Source: Mucidula mucida (lineage: Eukaryota > Basidiomycota > Agaricomycetes > Agaricales > Physalacriaceae). From it: DNA of 64,000 bases. Below are positions 46,783-59,025 of this stretch, in pieces. The DNA lies in assembly GCA_015501055.1 (NCBI GenBank), contig JADNYV010000084.1, positions 62,001 through 126,000 of the forward strand, in the 5' to 3' direction. Within the stretch, counting starts at the first letter, position 1. Each line of letters begins with the position of its first letter. A model generated the notes under the pieces. It was not told where the DNA came from. It did no database searches and saw only the letters and a list, made by a program, of their open reading frames with translations. The position numbers and the translations under genes were made by a program.

Positions 46783-49700
46783 TCACTGCTGGTACGTGCC
46801 CTCTACAACGTTCGTTGTCGAAAGCTTATCCGGGAGCCGGCTGCAGGCAATATCCACGCTTGTACCTAAACCAGAATTTTCTCGTTGATAATACTTGGTT
46901 TTACGAGCGATCCAGCGACGACCTATGAGTGACCTGCTTTTCACCGGAGTACTTGTATCTCGCAATGCCGGAGCCTTCGGCGACTACCTTCCCAAACACA
47001 TCGTACTTGTACTCGGTCACGATGTTGCCGAGAGTGTCGGAGACGGCGACGGTACTGCTCAAATGGTCATTGTGATAATAATGGACAATGTCTGAACTCG
47101 TGTTCCCTTCCTCGTGTGCGAAGGAAGCACGACGGTATCCGTGAACAAGGTACGATGTGTACGTCGTCTTGCCCGAAGACGCTTTGATGTCGATGTCGCA
47201 TGTCTGGCTGGGATAGATGGTGATGTCGCCATTGGGGCGAACACACTTGACAAGACGTCCACCGAAGTCATAGACCATGCGCGTATTGTCAAGCTTAACA
47301 AGGCGCCCTTGGGAATCGTATCGCATGGAGCGTGTCGTATTGCCCAAGCTGTCAAGTTTGGCTAACATGTTTCCGTCATTCGAGTATATGAACGAGCATT
47401 CAGTGGATCCGTTGCTGTTCTTGACGCTTGACAACTGCCATCCTTGATTTAGAAACGTCTTGCCGTTTTTCGTAGAGAGGTTACCGGAGGAGTCATACGT
47501 GTAGTCATCGGGAGTTGGATTGAGCTTTGCAGGATCGCTGCTCAGAGATTCCGTTAGTTGACCTGTAAGGAACTATTCAGTACTCAAGCAAGGGTAAAAG
47601 GGACAGGACTCACCCGACGCGTCGTATTGAAAGGTGACGCTACCTGATTTGTCACCGTTGTGGTCCCGTGTATAACCATTGATCCTATCGAACGCGCCAA
47701 TCTTCCAGTCTTGGCGGTGGACGGCTTGACCACCTTTTAACAGTGTGATATTCGAGATTGCACCATTGAGGTGCGTGGCGGATGAAGCGGATAAGCCATT
47801 CCCAAAATCGCACAGAAGAGGGCGCCCGAAGACATCTTCGTAACGACTCAGCGCGATTGTAGCTTTGATGACATTGGCAGCATTCGCGAGCTCGACGCGC
47901 GAGACAGAATCCCCGTCAGGACATAGTAGTCGGTTGATGATGCTCCCATCCGGATTGACAATCTTGAGAAGCTGGTCGAGAGGAGACCATTCGTATGAGG
48001 TCGCGTATGTGTGGCCGTCAACAGTGAGATTGTTTTTGATGAGCTGCCCATGGACATTGTAATCGAAATTGTGCACGAGCCCACTCGAGTTCGACGACAC
48101 TGACATAAGCCTGCCCTTGGCAAAGGTGCCACCAATGTCGTATGTGTAAGTGATCCTCTCTTCCGGCGTGACCATCAAAAGTAGACGTTTACAGAAGTCG
48201 TACGTGGCCACCGCTGTGGTCCCTGAGAGCACGTTTAGCACAGTGGTGCAACAATGTTCATCATCAAAGGAGACGGAGGTATGATGGATGTCGGTGCTTT
48301 TGTTGTTGACCTTATGGGAAAGACGACGGTCAACAAGACGTGAGAGACCGTCCCAGGTCAATGCCAGTACAGCGTCGTTGGGATCTTTCACTAGGAGAGG
48401 TCGTCCGAGGACATCGAAGGATGTGTCCACCTGTTGACCAAGCTCGTTCCGCGATGAAACGACGTACGGCTTGACTAGGTTATCAACAGCCGGTTTCTCT
48501 GCATTGGGAAGGTACTGCGTCTTACGAGATATCGTCTTCGTTGTAGTGCCTGTGATAGACGTCTCGACGCATTCCTCCAAGCCAGTGGAGAACGCGTACG
48601 ACGACGAGACAGTGGTAGAGGATAGGTCGGTAGAGGATGGCGGTATGCTTTCTTGAATGATTCGTGATCGCTCATCGTAGGTATAGCGATGGAAGGACGG
48701 AGTTGTGCCCGAGAAGTGTTCCTGCGACACCGCCGTCGTGCGCCCGGCGCCATCGTACTCTGTATCCCTCTGAATGAGACCAGACGAGCCATCCGGTTTA
48801 GAACGCTCAGTCAGCCAAACGTGACCCTCGCCATCGATGTACTCCACTCTTGCAAACCATTGCTCCTTGTCCCAAGCCGTCCTAGACTGCTCAACGTGCT
48901 TAAACTGACCGTTTTCGAACGCGAATGACTCGCTCTTGACAAGCAGCTTCGGTGACGATGGATCCTCGTTGTACGTCTCGCGGATGCGTCCGAGAACATC
49001 GTACGTGTATGATGTCTTTCGTCCATTTGGGTCTGTGATTGAGAGCGCCTTGCCATGTTCTAGACTGAACGTCGACGTCTCAACGAGTATGGCACCCTGG
49101 GCGGAGACGAGCATTTTGGAAGAGGTAATGGTGGAGTAGGTATCGTCGTACTGGAGTTCACGACGAGCTGGACCAGGCCCACAGACGACCGTCTCGTTAC
49201 CAGCGCCGTCGTATTCCAAAGTCTGCGTCGACCAGTCACCTGCATTAACCCAATTTTTTGTCTGGCTGGGCGACTGGGTTCCCGAGAGGTAGGTGGTCTG
49301 AGTGTCTTTCAGAACCGTCCCGCTCTGCTGAATGATTTCTCGGGTTTTAGTCCCAATGACCCAAAATGACGCGGTAGAATTTGCGAAGGTAGAGGTGATA
49401 GTAAGGGCGGCAGTCCCGCCTTCGGGGGAAGCGATCACGAGCTCGCTGAGATTAGCATATTGATCATAATGGTAAGCAGCATTGACGGTGTAGGCGAGAG
49501 CACCCTTTTCGTAGTGCACTTCGGTGAGTTGCGACATCCTGACAGAGTGGGTCTTCGTGGTAGAAACATCGTCCCAAACGTAGGCACGCGTTTGCAGTAC
49601 CTGTCCTCCCTTGGTCTTCAACTCTGTTCGATTCACTTGCCCTACGAAGGGGAAGCTCTGATAATACGATGTCGTCTCTGCAGTTCCCATCACAGCGAGC

Positions 49701-51170
49701 GACTTCGTTATCTTTTCAAACCCCAGCCAGCCGCGATCATCGAAACCGACACGAGCATTGCGATAGAGATATCCCGTCTTCTCTTGCACTGTGGGAATCG
49801 CGGCGTAAGGGGTACTGACGACTTCCTTCACCACCCAGGAAGGGAAATAGACAATCTCGGAGCGACTATGGCTCATTTCCGAGACTTTCGAGGAGGAGAG
49901 ATTAGCAGTGCTTGAGACGTTGCGTGCCATGGCGTTCGACGCGGCTAATAGGAAGTTCGAAACATCCGAATCGGCCTCGTATGTCGAGTCGTCGCTGAGT
50001 GGGGCGTAGGTTACATCAATGCGAGCACCCATGCCATTCGCATAGCCGCTGATGTAGTCGACGGGCTGCGATGAAACGCAGCGCATTGGACATACATTGA
50101 ACTGTCCAGGTACCTGTGTGTTCAAGAGCAGGTCGGAACGTCCAATTCCTCGGAAATCTCCCCATGTCACCGCCTTATAGGCAGGTCCTTGCCGAACACT
50201 ATCGACGACGTCAAACGAACCATCACGGTACTTCAACATGTGGATGTCAACACCAGGCGACACACCGGTGCGTACAAATGTGTTGATTATGTCAAGACCA
50301 TTTGTCGAGGATGTACGAGCAACGGTGAGATTTCCGTCATAGCGGAGGGTGGTTTCGATCGGGGCGGAAGAGGGGAGAAGAGTACGACCGGTACTACGCA
50401 AGACTTGAAGAACAAGGTGGGAGTTGGAGGTTCTCTTCGAGGCGACGAGCATGCTGGTCTTGCCGTCCTCATCGATAGAGTAAGGAAAGAAAGCAGTTGT
50501 ATCCGTCCATACAACGCTTTCTCCCGCTTGAATCAAACCGTCGTGTACCCGATACTGGAGGGTTCCATTCACCGATTCAAGGAACGAGATATTGCAGCAG
50601 CGGACCCCATTCTTCAGCTTGGGAGAAAGAAGAAAGACGTCCTCCTGACTAAAAACTGATAAGAAATTGAAATTGAACTATTGGAGAATGAACATACCCA
50701 TTGCCGTTGAGATCGCCAACGACTACAATCATATCGTCGAACGCGATACCGGTGGGGCCGTCAACGGGAGCCTTTGTCGTAAATCCCTTTCCGTCTGAAG
50801 TGAATTGGACAAACTTGACGTTGGATCCTCCGCTCTTGTAGATCCAACACGACCATTTCCCTGATAAATCAAGTATCAGTAACTTTACGGCGTCTAATTG
50901 ATCTTCTCACTTCGAAGTCACCACACCGGAAAAAGCCACCGGTAGATGCTGGAGTAAATTGTAGCGACGGCTGAGCTTGAAAACCCGAGGCCGTTGAGAG
51001 CAGCACTGTGATGGTGAAGCTTTGGCCAGCCAGAGATACGTGAATCTAGCCGGCAGTATCAATCAGTGTCGCCCATATGAGAATTGCAATGCACCGACCA
51101 TATCAGTCCTTCCATCCCCGCTGATATCCAATGGGAACATTAATACATGTGAGTTAGATAGACTAAGTAC
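46783..51170 (-). CDS. RHS/YD-repeat protein of SpvB/TcB-TcC type, in a fungal gene with introns
   Basis: The core exon 50648-47614 is followed by an exon from 47562 downward; upstream exons are 50860-50698 and 51045-50911. Near the N-terminus are FG-GAP/VCBS-like units (GDGRTDM, VVGDLNGNG, WGDFRGIGRSDLLL). Next comes the segment typical of insecticidal toxin-complex B proteins (YANGMGARIDVTYAPLSD). After that are some 600 residues of YD repeats (YTYDVLGRIRETYN, YDSQGRLVK, YDVFGKVV). RHS proteins form a hollow shell around a C-terminal effector and are mainly bacterial. Here the canonical core-end motif is degenerate and only about 30 residues follow in any frame, so no effector domain is seen. 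The 50911/50860 junction is off by one base and the start is unresolved. Introns show it has become a fungal gene; bacterial origin is inference. Confidence 0.85.
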
Positions 51171-51514
51171 CACTCCCTGGAGATTTTTGCACGGGAAGGT
51201 TGTTCTTATCAAGGCCTCGACCCAGAATCTCACAACTAGGAGGCGGATATGAACCGATGATTCTGCAGAAACTCTAGTAACGATGTAAGCGTATTTCGCT
51301 GCTCTTCTTTGTATTAGATGTGTGGCTCTCAATCACAGCAAGCTGAACTTTCCTGCATTTGTGTTTGTCATTTTCAAATTTCTATAGGCAAATGGCGGCA
51401 CGTCATTGCTCGTGTACAACTGCAGTCCATAGTAGCGGCATGATGGGCATACATTGCATGAAGGGATGATGATAGATAGAGGACCATACAACGATATACA
51501 CTGCATTCAAGCAT
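51171..51514. other. Unresolved 5' region of the RHS gene
   Basis: First exons of the RHS gene should lie here, but no signal peptide or convincing start was identified. The gene may be 5'-truncated. Confidence 0.35.
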
Positions 51515-52121
51515 TTACCGTCCTCCCTTGCCACCCTTCATCTGCTGCTTGGACACCTTGGGTCCAGAGGGTCCGGAGGGTCGTGCAGTCTAATCACAAT
51601 CAAAATCAATGATGGTTCACGAATAAAGGTATGGTCACCGACCTTTGGCTTCTTGGCCTCCTTGTCCTTCTTCTCAGCCTTCGCCTTTGTGATTGCAGCA
51701 GTCCGTGCCTGTGCACGGGCGGCGGCGGTCTGGTTGCGCTTGGCGGCGATGGCGGAAAGATCAGCACCGACGATGCCACGTTGGTGCTTCACCGTTCGGC
51801 GCGAGCGCTTCTTGGCGACCTCTTCTGTGATACCCTTCTTGTGCATGCGACGGTACACCTGTGTCCAGGCGATCTTGCGCGGGTTTTTGCGCTGCAGGAA
51901 GAGCGAGGCATTTTTTGACGTGGCGAAGCGGAAGACCTGGATATGCGTCGGTAAATAATCCGTAATGATGGGTGTACGCGGAACGCACTTTGCTGTCGCC
52001 ACGAACGAAAAGTTTGCCCTTGGAGGGATAGATACGGTATCCGGAGAAAGAGTCAATCTCGACTTTCTACACTCGCCTGTGAGCACTCTAGATGAGGCAG
52101 AATCGAATGAACACGTACCAT
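51515..52121 (-). CDS. RPL24: 60S ribosomal protein L24 (eL24)
   Basis: Four exons: 52121-52119, 52066-51989, 51936-51643, 51589-51515; 149 aa with all phases matching. Signatures are KVEIDSFSGYRIYPSKGK, FVRGDSKVFRF, RKNPRKIAWTQVYRR, KKRSRRTVKHQRGIVG and a Lys/Ala-rich tail. It is part of the large ribosomal subunit at the interface with the small subunit. As in RPL31, the first exon is only the ATG, followed by GTACGT. High confidence. Confidence 0.95.
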
Positions 52122-52204
52122 CTATAATCGCAATGAAAAAGCAACAAAAAAGTCAGCGTCCGTCCGTCCATCATCCACAGCATCCAGCCAAATTTATGTC
52201 TCCG

Positions 52205-52444
52205 TCAAACGAATTCGGTATCGTTGAAACCGTATCCATCTAGCAGTTCCCCAGCAGCCGGTAGACGTGAATTTGTGCTCACCTTGAGGTAAGTTTTGTC
52301 GTTGAACGGTCGGTTAAGCGTCCAGGCAGCATGACACAAGCCTTCGGCTTGAGCCGATACCGTGCGAATCTCCTTCCGCATTCGTAAAGTCACGTGTACT
52401 CACTCAGGACGCGACTTCGGACCAGGCAACTTGGACGGAGCCAT
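52205..52444 (-). CDS. Possible small gene upstream of RPL24
   Basis: ATGGCTCCG... (52444) gives about 14 codons, then a GTGAGTACACG donor, then an open stretch to a GTGAGC donor near 52285. Two splice frames are possible and I recognise neither. It may be a real short gene or the RPL24 5' region. Confidence 0.25.
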
Positions 52445-53139
52445 ATTAATGACGAACAGCTCGCTTGTTCTCCGCTGCTCGTCGTGCCTTGGACATATTC
52501 CCGCCTCCAACCACCCCCATTTGCCAAGGTGCTGCCAATGGGTACGGCACAGCCTACGGTTGTAAACACAAATGCATCAACATTTACTGGAGCCTCGCCG
52601 ATTCCCGCCACGTCCTTCGGCCATCGCTATCCTCATTAGGCAACGTAGCCGCTCTCCCTCGCGTTAATGGCCATCCCGCTGTCTATCTTACAAATGTAAA
52701 ATAGCGCTGGAAAGGTGATTGAATGTCTGCCTACGGGTATGCGGCTCGCCATCCTGGAACGCGGTAAAGCATGAAGTCTGTCATGACTCATGCGCGCCCT
52801 CCTCGCGGATCGATTTAGCCTGATGTTTTTCTACCCTCCCCATGTAGCCCTTCCATTTGGGCGCCAGCGCTGTTTCAACTTTCGACAAGGAAATTGCTGT
52901 GAGATCGTGATATCAGCGGGACAGATCTGACAAGAGTGCGATGGGCGCTCATGTGCGTTTACCGGCAGCTCAAACCCCATCACCGACCGAATCGGCATAT
53001 CATGCCCTTCCTCTTCTCGGTTTCCCTGTTTTCGTTGCACTTGCTTCGACAGGCCTTTATATACTGCACGGGGGTTACTTGATATGACTTTTGACTCGAA
53101 CGCGTTTTGGCAACGACCACTTTTTCATCTCTCCTTAGG
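52445..53139. other. Divergent intergenic region
   Basis: It lies between the leftward RPL24 side and the rightward reductase gene. No gene was supported; the plus frames at 52362-52704 lack domains. Confidence 0.4.
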
Positions 53140-56100
53140 ATGCTCTCGCGAACACCTCAAGGCTTCAATCATGCTACATTTTCTTCACCACCTGTGGATG
53201 GTTCCTTGTCGATACCAGAGCTCTTCGACTACAATGGTCTACACAGTCCCGATCATCCAGCCTTTGTCTACTCAGACAAATCTGTACGACGGACGATAAC
53301 TTGGTCTCATGCATCGCGTGCTGTGAACAGAGCCGCCTCATTCATTCGGCAACAAGTCGAACAGAACGGACCACACAATGACCGAAGCATAGTCATCGCG
53401 ATTCTTGCCAACCTCGGTACGTCCTATTCTACTTGTCGGACTGCACGGTTTACTCTTGCTAATTATAACAAACTCAAAGATACCTTCACGTCTTCAACAA
53501 TGATCATGGGAATCTTACGCGCGGGGTACCAAGCATTTCCCATATCAACGAGACACTCCCCGGACAGCATTGCGCAGCTCCTCCTCCGGACGCGTTCCAA
53601 GTTTCTCATCATCGGGCGCGATCCAGCGTCCATGGAACTCGCCACGTCCGCATGCGCGCTCCCGTCGATCGGTGGCGTCGTAGGCGATTTTGTCACAAAG
53701 CTGTCGCCGATCTCGTGGGAGGACATCCACGTCCACGCGGACGCGCCGTTTAGCCGTGTACCCCCACACCATCCAAGCCCGACCGACCTCGCGCTCATTC
53801 TGCACTCGTCAGGTAACGGCAATTCTCGCGTTGTTATATCCGCGCTGACCCTGACCCGCGCTCTACAGGAACAACGTCGTCATCGCCAAAGATCGTTCGA
53901 ATAACACATCTCGCGTTATTGCAATGGGGCATACATCCTTGTGCGTCCTGTTCCCCTCTCTAGTGCGGTCCAGCGCTATATTTATTGTGTCCCACGTATA
54001 GATTACGGAGACACGGATCTGAGCAGCCACACTATCTCAGCGCATGCCCATCCATTGAACTGTAAGTGCTTCTCTCATCGAAGTACATCACAGTCTGATC
54101 GGCCTCCGTCTCAAGATGCTATAGGTGTTGTACCAGTCTTATGGTCGGTATGTAACCAATCGTTCTGATTATCATTTGAGCCTGACACTATGAACGTAGG
54201 CGTGCACAGGCCTAACGCTTGCCGTCTTCCCGCCGAGCGCGTGGTCCCCGGAACCGAATCCTGATGATGTCCTGTACGCGGCAGTCGAGACGGGCTGTTC
54301 GGTCTTGCTGTGTGTTCCATCGCTGCTCGAGGTGAGTAAGATCTGCAGCGGTGACACGACTCCGTGATGCTGATAATCTCTACAGGGATGGGCTCGGAAT
54401 CCGCAGTGTGTGGACGCGTTGAAGGGGTTTGAGGCTGTGGTATGGTTACCGGTTTCTCGTTCAAGGAAGCACACGAGCTCATCTTTGGGAAAAGTTTTCT
54501 GCAGGTGCGGTTTTGAGGAAGCAGCCGGGCGATTTTTTGTGCAACAGTGGTGTTCGTCTACAGAATATCTATGGCGCGTAAGTGTCCACCTGCCGGGCTT
54601 ACTACTGATGCTGACTGGATCTTTTCAGTACGGAATTTGGCGTCGTTAGCAACTTTCTTAAATCTAGTGAGTGATGCCGTTTGCTTTCGCGCTTGATTGT
54701 TCACAAAGCTTTGAGATTCAGAGAGGGATGCCGACGGAATAAATGCTTGGGACTACTTTAAAGTGAACTGGTGATAGCCTGCTGCATATACGCATCCAGC
54801 TAACATCGTCTCTAGTTCTCATCAAATTGTATACCTAAAATGGTGCCGCAGGGCGGAAATGTATATCATTTGTTCTTGATGGTACGTTGTGTCTAGAGAA
54901 TGTATAAACAATCCTCACATCTGACAAAGGATTGTCCGACACACGCACTCAATGTAATCAATGTGGAATGTCGTGGATCCCATTACTACGACACGCACGA
55001 CCTGTTAATGCAGCATCCGACTGATCCTACATTGTGGCGCCTCTATGGAAGAACCGACGATATCATCCAGCATTCGAGTGGATATAAGGTGAGTTGCTGT
55101 CGCAATGGAGGTCGCAGGCGTATACTGATGTGGTTGCTTAGACGAATCCTGTTCCAATAGGTGCAGTCTTCGTCGTCTTCTAGCACGCCACATCTGATTT
55201 CTTATATTCTTACACAGAGGACATAATATCGCGACACCACAAGATCAAGGCGTGTCTGATGTTCGGACACAGCAGACGATTCTCTGGTTTGCTTGTCGAA
55301 CCGCATCCACAATTCGATACAGAGGATCCAATACTATTATATGGATTCATCGAAGATATCTGGTTTGCTTCCTGTGTTCTAACTCAATTTATTGAGCCTA
55401 ATTCTTTGCTTCCAAGGCCCATCGTCGACGAAGCTAATCGCGCTTCTGCTAATCATTCGAAAATCTGCAAAGACATGATCATGGTCACGACCTCGTCCAA
55501 GCCATTCAGACTTACGTCAAAACGCACGGTGGATCGTGATTCTATCATCAAGGAATACGAGGACGAAATTGATGCCCTCTACCGTGCCGTCGACCCTCCC
55601 AGTCCTTTGGGTTCTCCGACAGAATCGCCACACATCGGTTTCGAGGAAAGCGACTCGATAAGACTCGCGCGGATGGCTGTCGAGAAGTACATATCTGAGC
55701 CGCTCTCAGATGACGAGGATCTCTTCCAAGCCGGCTGTGATAGGTTCGTTTCCTCCCCCTCAATCCACTGCTGCTCTAACTCATCGACAGCCTGCAAGCA
55801 ACATGGATCCGCAACGTCATATGCAATGTCCTGCACCACAACCTCAAAGTCTCCACGCGCAATATCCCCTATAACGTCGTCTACATCAATCCCACCATCC
55901 GCAAGCTCGGTGTGTATGTCGCGCAGGTCGTGCGCTACGGCCAGGCAGCAGTCGCGTTGTGTACAGGCTCGAGCCGGATTGGCGAGATGGAGTCGATGGT
56001 GCGCAAGTATGGCGCAGACTTTTCGCGCCGCGTTCCTGCGACACCGCCGCCGCCGCCGCGCCGGCCAGGGGAGGTTGTGCTGTTGACGGGGAGCACAGGG

Positions 56101-57358
56101 TCTCTGGGGTCGCACCTGCTTGAGCTGCTGGTGAAGGACCCTGCTGTGGAGTGCGTGTATGCGTTGAACAGGCGGGACTCGAAGGGGTATCGTTCGGTGT
56201 ATATCCGCCAGGCGACGGCGTTCAAGGATCGGGATCTGGACTATTCGATTTTGAATTTTGAGAAGTTGCAGTTGCTGGAAGGGAATTTGGCGGAAGAGTG
56301 TTTTGGGCTTGAGGAGCATGTCTTTGAGGAACTGCGCCGTGAAGTTACGTGCATTATTCACAATAGTAAGTTTGATGTGTTCATCATAACATTGGGCGGG
56401 GAGTTCATTTGTTCAACAAGGCTGGTCGCTTAATTTTGGAACGACGTTGTCATCTCTAGAGCCATTGATTACTGGAACGCGCCGTTTGATCGACTTTGCG
56501 CTTTCCTCTGAACAACGCGTGCCGCCAAAGTTGGTCTTTGTGAGCACGTTGACGTTTTTGAGTGAGTCGAGTTCCCTTCACAAATCCTAGGAGTGCTTTC
56601 GATTGACCTTTTTGGTAGATTGGCCTTCCGGATCCGCAGTCCCAGAAGGTCCTAACGAACGACCGTCCACAGCCTTGGGCACAGGATATACCGAGTCCAA
56701 ATGGATCGCAGAGAGCGTCCTCGTAAAAGCAGCGGAACAAACGGACCTTCAAGTCTCCATCATCCGCATCGGCCAGCTCTCCGGCGGCCCCAACGGGTCC
56801 TGGAATCCCAAAGAGTGGCTTCCCTCGCTGATCAGGTCTGCGCAAGTCGTGCAGTGCATGCCGAGTCCAGTCGGGGTACGTGCTCCCTCTCCTCTCTTCG
56901 TCTCTCCCACAGCCCACCGACACAGCATACTTTACTAGCTCCTCGCCTGGATGCCCGTGCACTTGGCAGCCGCAGCCATCCTCGAAATGCGCCACAGTCC
57001 GCACCCGTTTATGAATCTCGCGCATCCGGATCCGGTGCCGGCTGTGGCCGTCTTTCAGGCGCTCGCCGATAAGCTGCAGGTGCCGCTGGTGGGCTATGCG
57101 GAGTGGCTGATGACGCTGGAGGCGTCTATGCGCGCGGGGCGGTCGTTGACGTCCATGTCTTTGCTCGACTTTTACCGCACGGCGTATCGTCCTCCGTCGG
57201 GGGATGTCTCTAGTGAGGCGTTTGGGATGGCGCGTGCGGATACTGCTTGCGCGAGGGAAGCTGCGCCGCTGGTGCATAGCAGTATAGCCAGACTCGGTCC
57301 TGGAGATGTAGATAGTTGGGTACGGTATTGGCGCAGAATAGGGCTTCTAACGCGTTGA
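53140..57358 (+). CDS. NRPS-like adenylate-forming reductase (A-T-R)
   Basis: Nineteen exons, from 53140-53416 and 53480-53812 through 55791-56365, 56421-56561, 56619-56875 and 56939-57358; 1076 aa, the usual size, with all phases consistent. The adenylation domain (residues ~20-520) shows SSGTTSSPKIV (P-loop), NIYGATEFG and LYGRTDDIIQHSSGYK. The carrier domain has GCDSLQA, where Ser takes phosphopantetheine; this motif is split by an intron. The reductase domain (~residue 680 on) has VVLLTGSTGSLGSHLLE for NADPH and GYTESKWIAE as the active-site YxxxK. It activates a carboxylic acid and releases it as aldehyde or alcohol. An apparent frameshift at 54440 disappears with a 55-nt intron ending GGGAAAAG. 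The substrate is unknown. Confidence 0.92.
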
Positions 57359-57732
57359 CAATATACTCTATCACAATCTGCAAAAGGTTGAGCCCTTTCT
57401 AAGATTGCCTGTTTTGTAGCTCTTATTAAGTCTTAATGGTCTTCTTGTATTGGCCTTGATCAACTTCTGTCCCACCATTGAATCTGCCACTGTGCTACCT
57501 CAGAACATTGCTTGCCTTTCCTGGGGATAAATGTGTTCCTGAATTACAAGCAGGGTATCCGGGCAAGAAACATCATATACATAGCAAAGAGTAGAAACAA
57601 AGAAGTCCGAACACAGTACCACCCGCCCGCAAGGTGTATTAAATCCTGGAATCATTTACTCCATGTGAGGAAGAAAACTAAGACTATGGGCATAGATACA
57701 ACCACGACGGGAAGGAATACAGAAGGAACAGA
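57359..57732. other. Intergenic between convergent 3' ends
   Basis: It holds the terminators of the reductase (plus) and the synaptobrevin gene (minus). AATAA-like signals occur but none is clearly assignable. Confidence 0.4.
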
Positions 57733-58351
57733 TCATTTCTGTGTCGCCTTAACAATGGAAACCACGATAATAACAATAATCACTGCGATTGCGACTCCAA
57801 TGATGATTCGCATCTGACAAGGGCGTGTTGGTAGGGATAATGAACGGAAATAATGGAGCATACCTTCATGTCCTTCCACCTACGCGAAGGATATGACGTG
57901 AACGGAAGTGTGAGACAGCGACAAGCTAATAAACATACCACATATTCTGCAGAAAATGTCAGAGTCGGACAACATACAGTAAGCGAGTTGAACGCACCTT
58001 TCGGACTCGGTTAGCACCGCGCCGGAATCCCTGGGCAGAGACAGCAAGGTTATCTAGACCACGTCAGACGGTGTTCGTCCGTTCTGTTGCGGACGGACCT
58101 GTCTTGTCCTGCAGCGAATCCAACCGCTCTCCTCTCTCCGCCACTTTGGTGATGTTCTCCCGCATAATTCCAACGGTGTCGTCAATTTGTGCCTGGATAG
58201 CAGCAGTCTTCGGATTTCCGGCCCCCTGAGAGGCGCCTGACGGGTTCGAAGACGAGCCATTGCGAGGCAAGTACGGGTCGTAAGGTTCAGACCTGGAGAC
58301 AAGGCGTTAACGGCTGCGAGCACGGTCTTGCTGGACGATGACGACGAACAT
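57733..58351 (-). CDS. SNC1: Synaptobrevin, exocytic v-SNARE
   Basis: Six exons: 58351-58350, 58292-58099, 58053-57998, 57946-57939, 57879-57864, 57813-57733; 118 aa, all phases matching. It has the R-SNARE helix ([19 protein letters not shown], with the zero-layer Arg in [10 protein letters not shown]), a juxtamembrane NMWWKDMK and a C-terminal anchor ([19 protein letters not shown]). It drives fusion of secretory and endosomal vesicles with the plasma membrane, like yeast Snc1/Snc2. The start codon appears to be split AT^G by a 57-nt intron (GTTCGT...TCTCCAG), giving MSEPYDPY, the expected N-terminus; no other in-frame ATG precedes it. Exon 4 is 8 nt. Confidence 0.93.
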
Positions 58352-59025
58352 TATCAAAGTGTGGTCTACAGAAACGGTGTATTGGTGAGCTCGTCGTTCG
58401 TAACAGCGCCGCCGCTGTGTAGCGCGGCGTGAAAGACCTGCTCACCGTTTCAAACGATTTTAAACGGAAAAGTAGACGGGCGTTAGTGTACAAGGAGGTG
58501 GAGGCGCTGTTGGTCGTTTCTCACGTGGGTAACACAGTCAGTCACCGTCACGCTACGCGGCGCTACCCTGATTACGCGCACGGCCATGACCGGATGCCTC
58601 GGCTACTTGCGCAGTAATTCAAAGGCGCTGCTCTCGGTCCCTGACAGTCATATCGGTTTACGCCGCCGTCCATTTCTTCAGGCAGCGACGAGGAGCCTGC
58701 GAGGAGCGGCCAAGAAGTGTTCACAGCCTTAGATGGTATCATCGGCGAGGAATCTTTCGTTTCAGTCTTCATGATGCGGGCAGTCATGAAATTGACAAAG
58801 TCTCAACCTCGCAAAACGCCAAAAATGTGCCATAGAGTGTATTGTCCCCGCGCCACGAATTTCTTGGACATGCTTCCGCTAAGCTCTCCTAAGTATGAAT
58901 CCTGCTCCTTATGAAGGAAATTCAACCACTTTCTTGTGTGTTGACGGACATGTGGATATTAATACTATCAATGTTGGCGTATTCGGGCCCGTAGGGTACT
59001 GTTTCTCAACAAAACAGTCATCACT
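58352..59025. other. No supported gene
   Basis: Short frames only. It lies between the synaptobrevin promoter and the 3' end of the AtuA-type pseudogene. Confidence 0.4.

Noticed and set aside
46783..51170. Bacterial contamination as source of the RHS gene
   Set aside because: Several short GT-AG introns with consistent phase interrupt it, and it lies between clearly fungal genes.
54062..54115. Broken exon after HPLN in the reductase
   Set aside because: Using the later acceptor CCGTCTCAAG gives an in-frame 54-nt intron and the expected GVVPVLWS continuation.
54430..54500. Frameshift in the adenylation domain of the A-T-R reductase
   Set aside because: A 55-nt intron from GTATGG to GGGAAAAG restores the frame and joins FEAV to FSAGAVLRKQ, matching the family.
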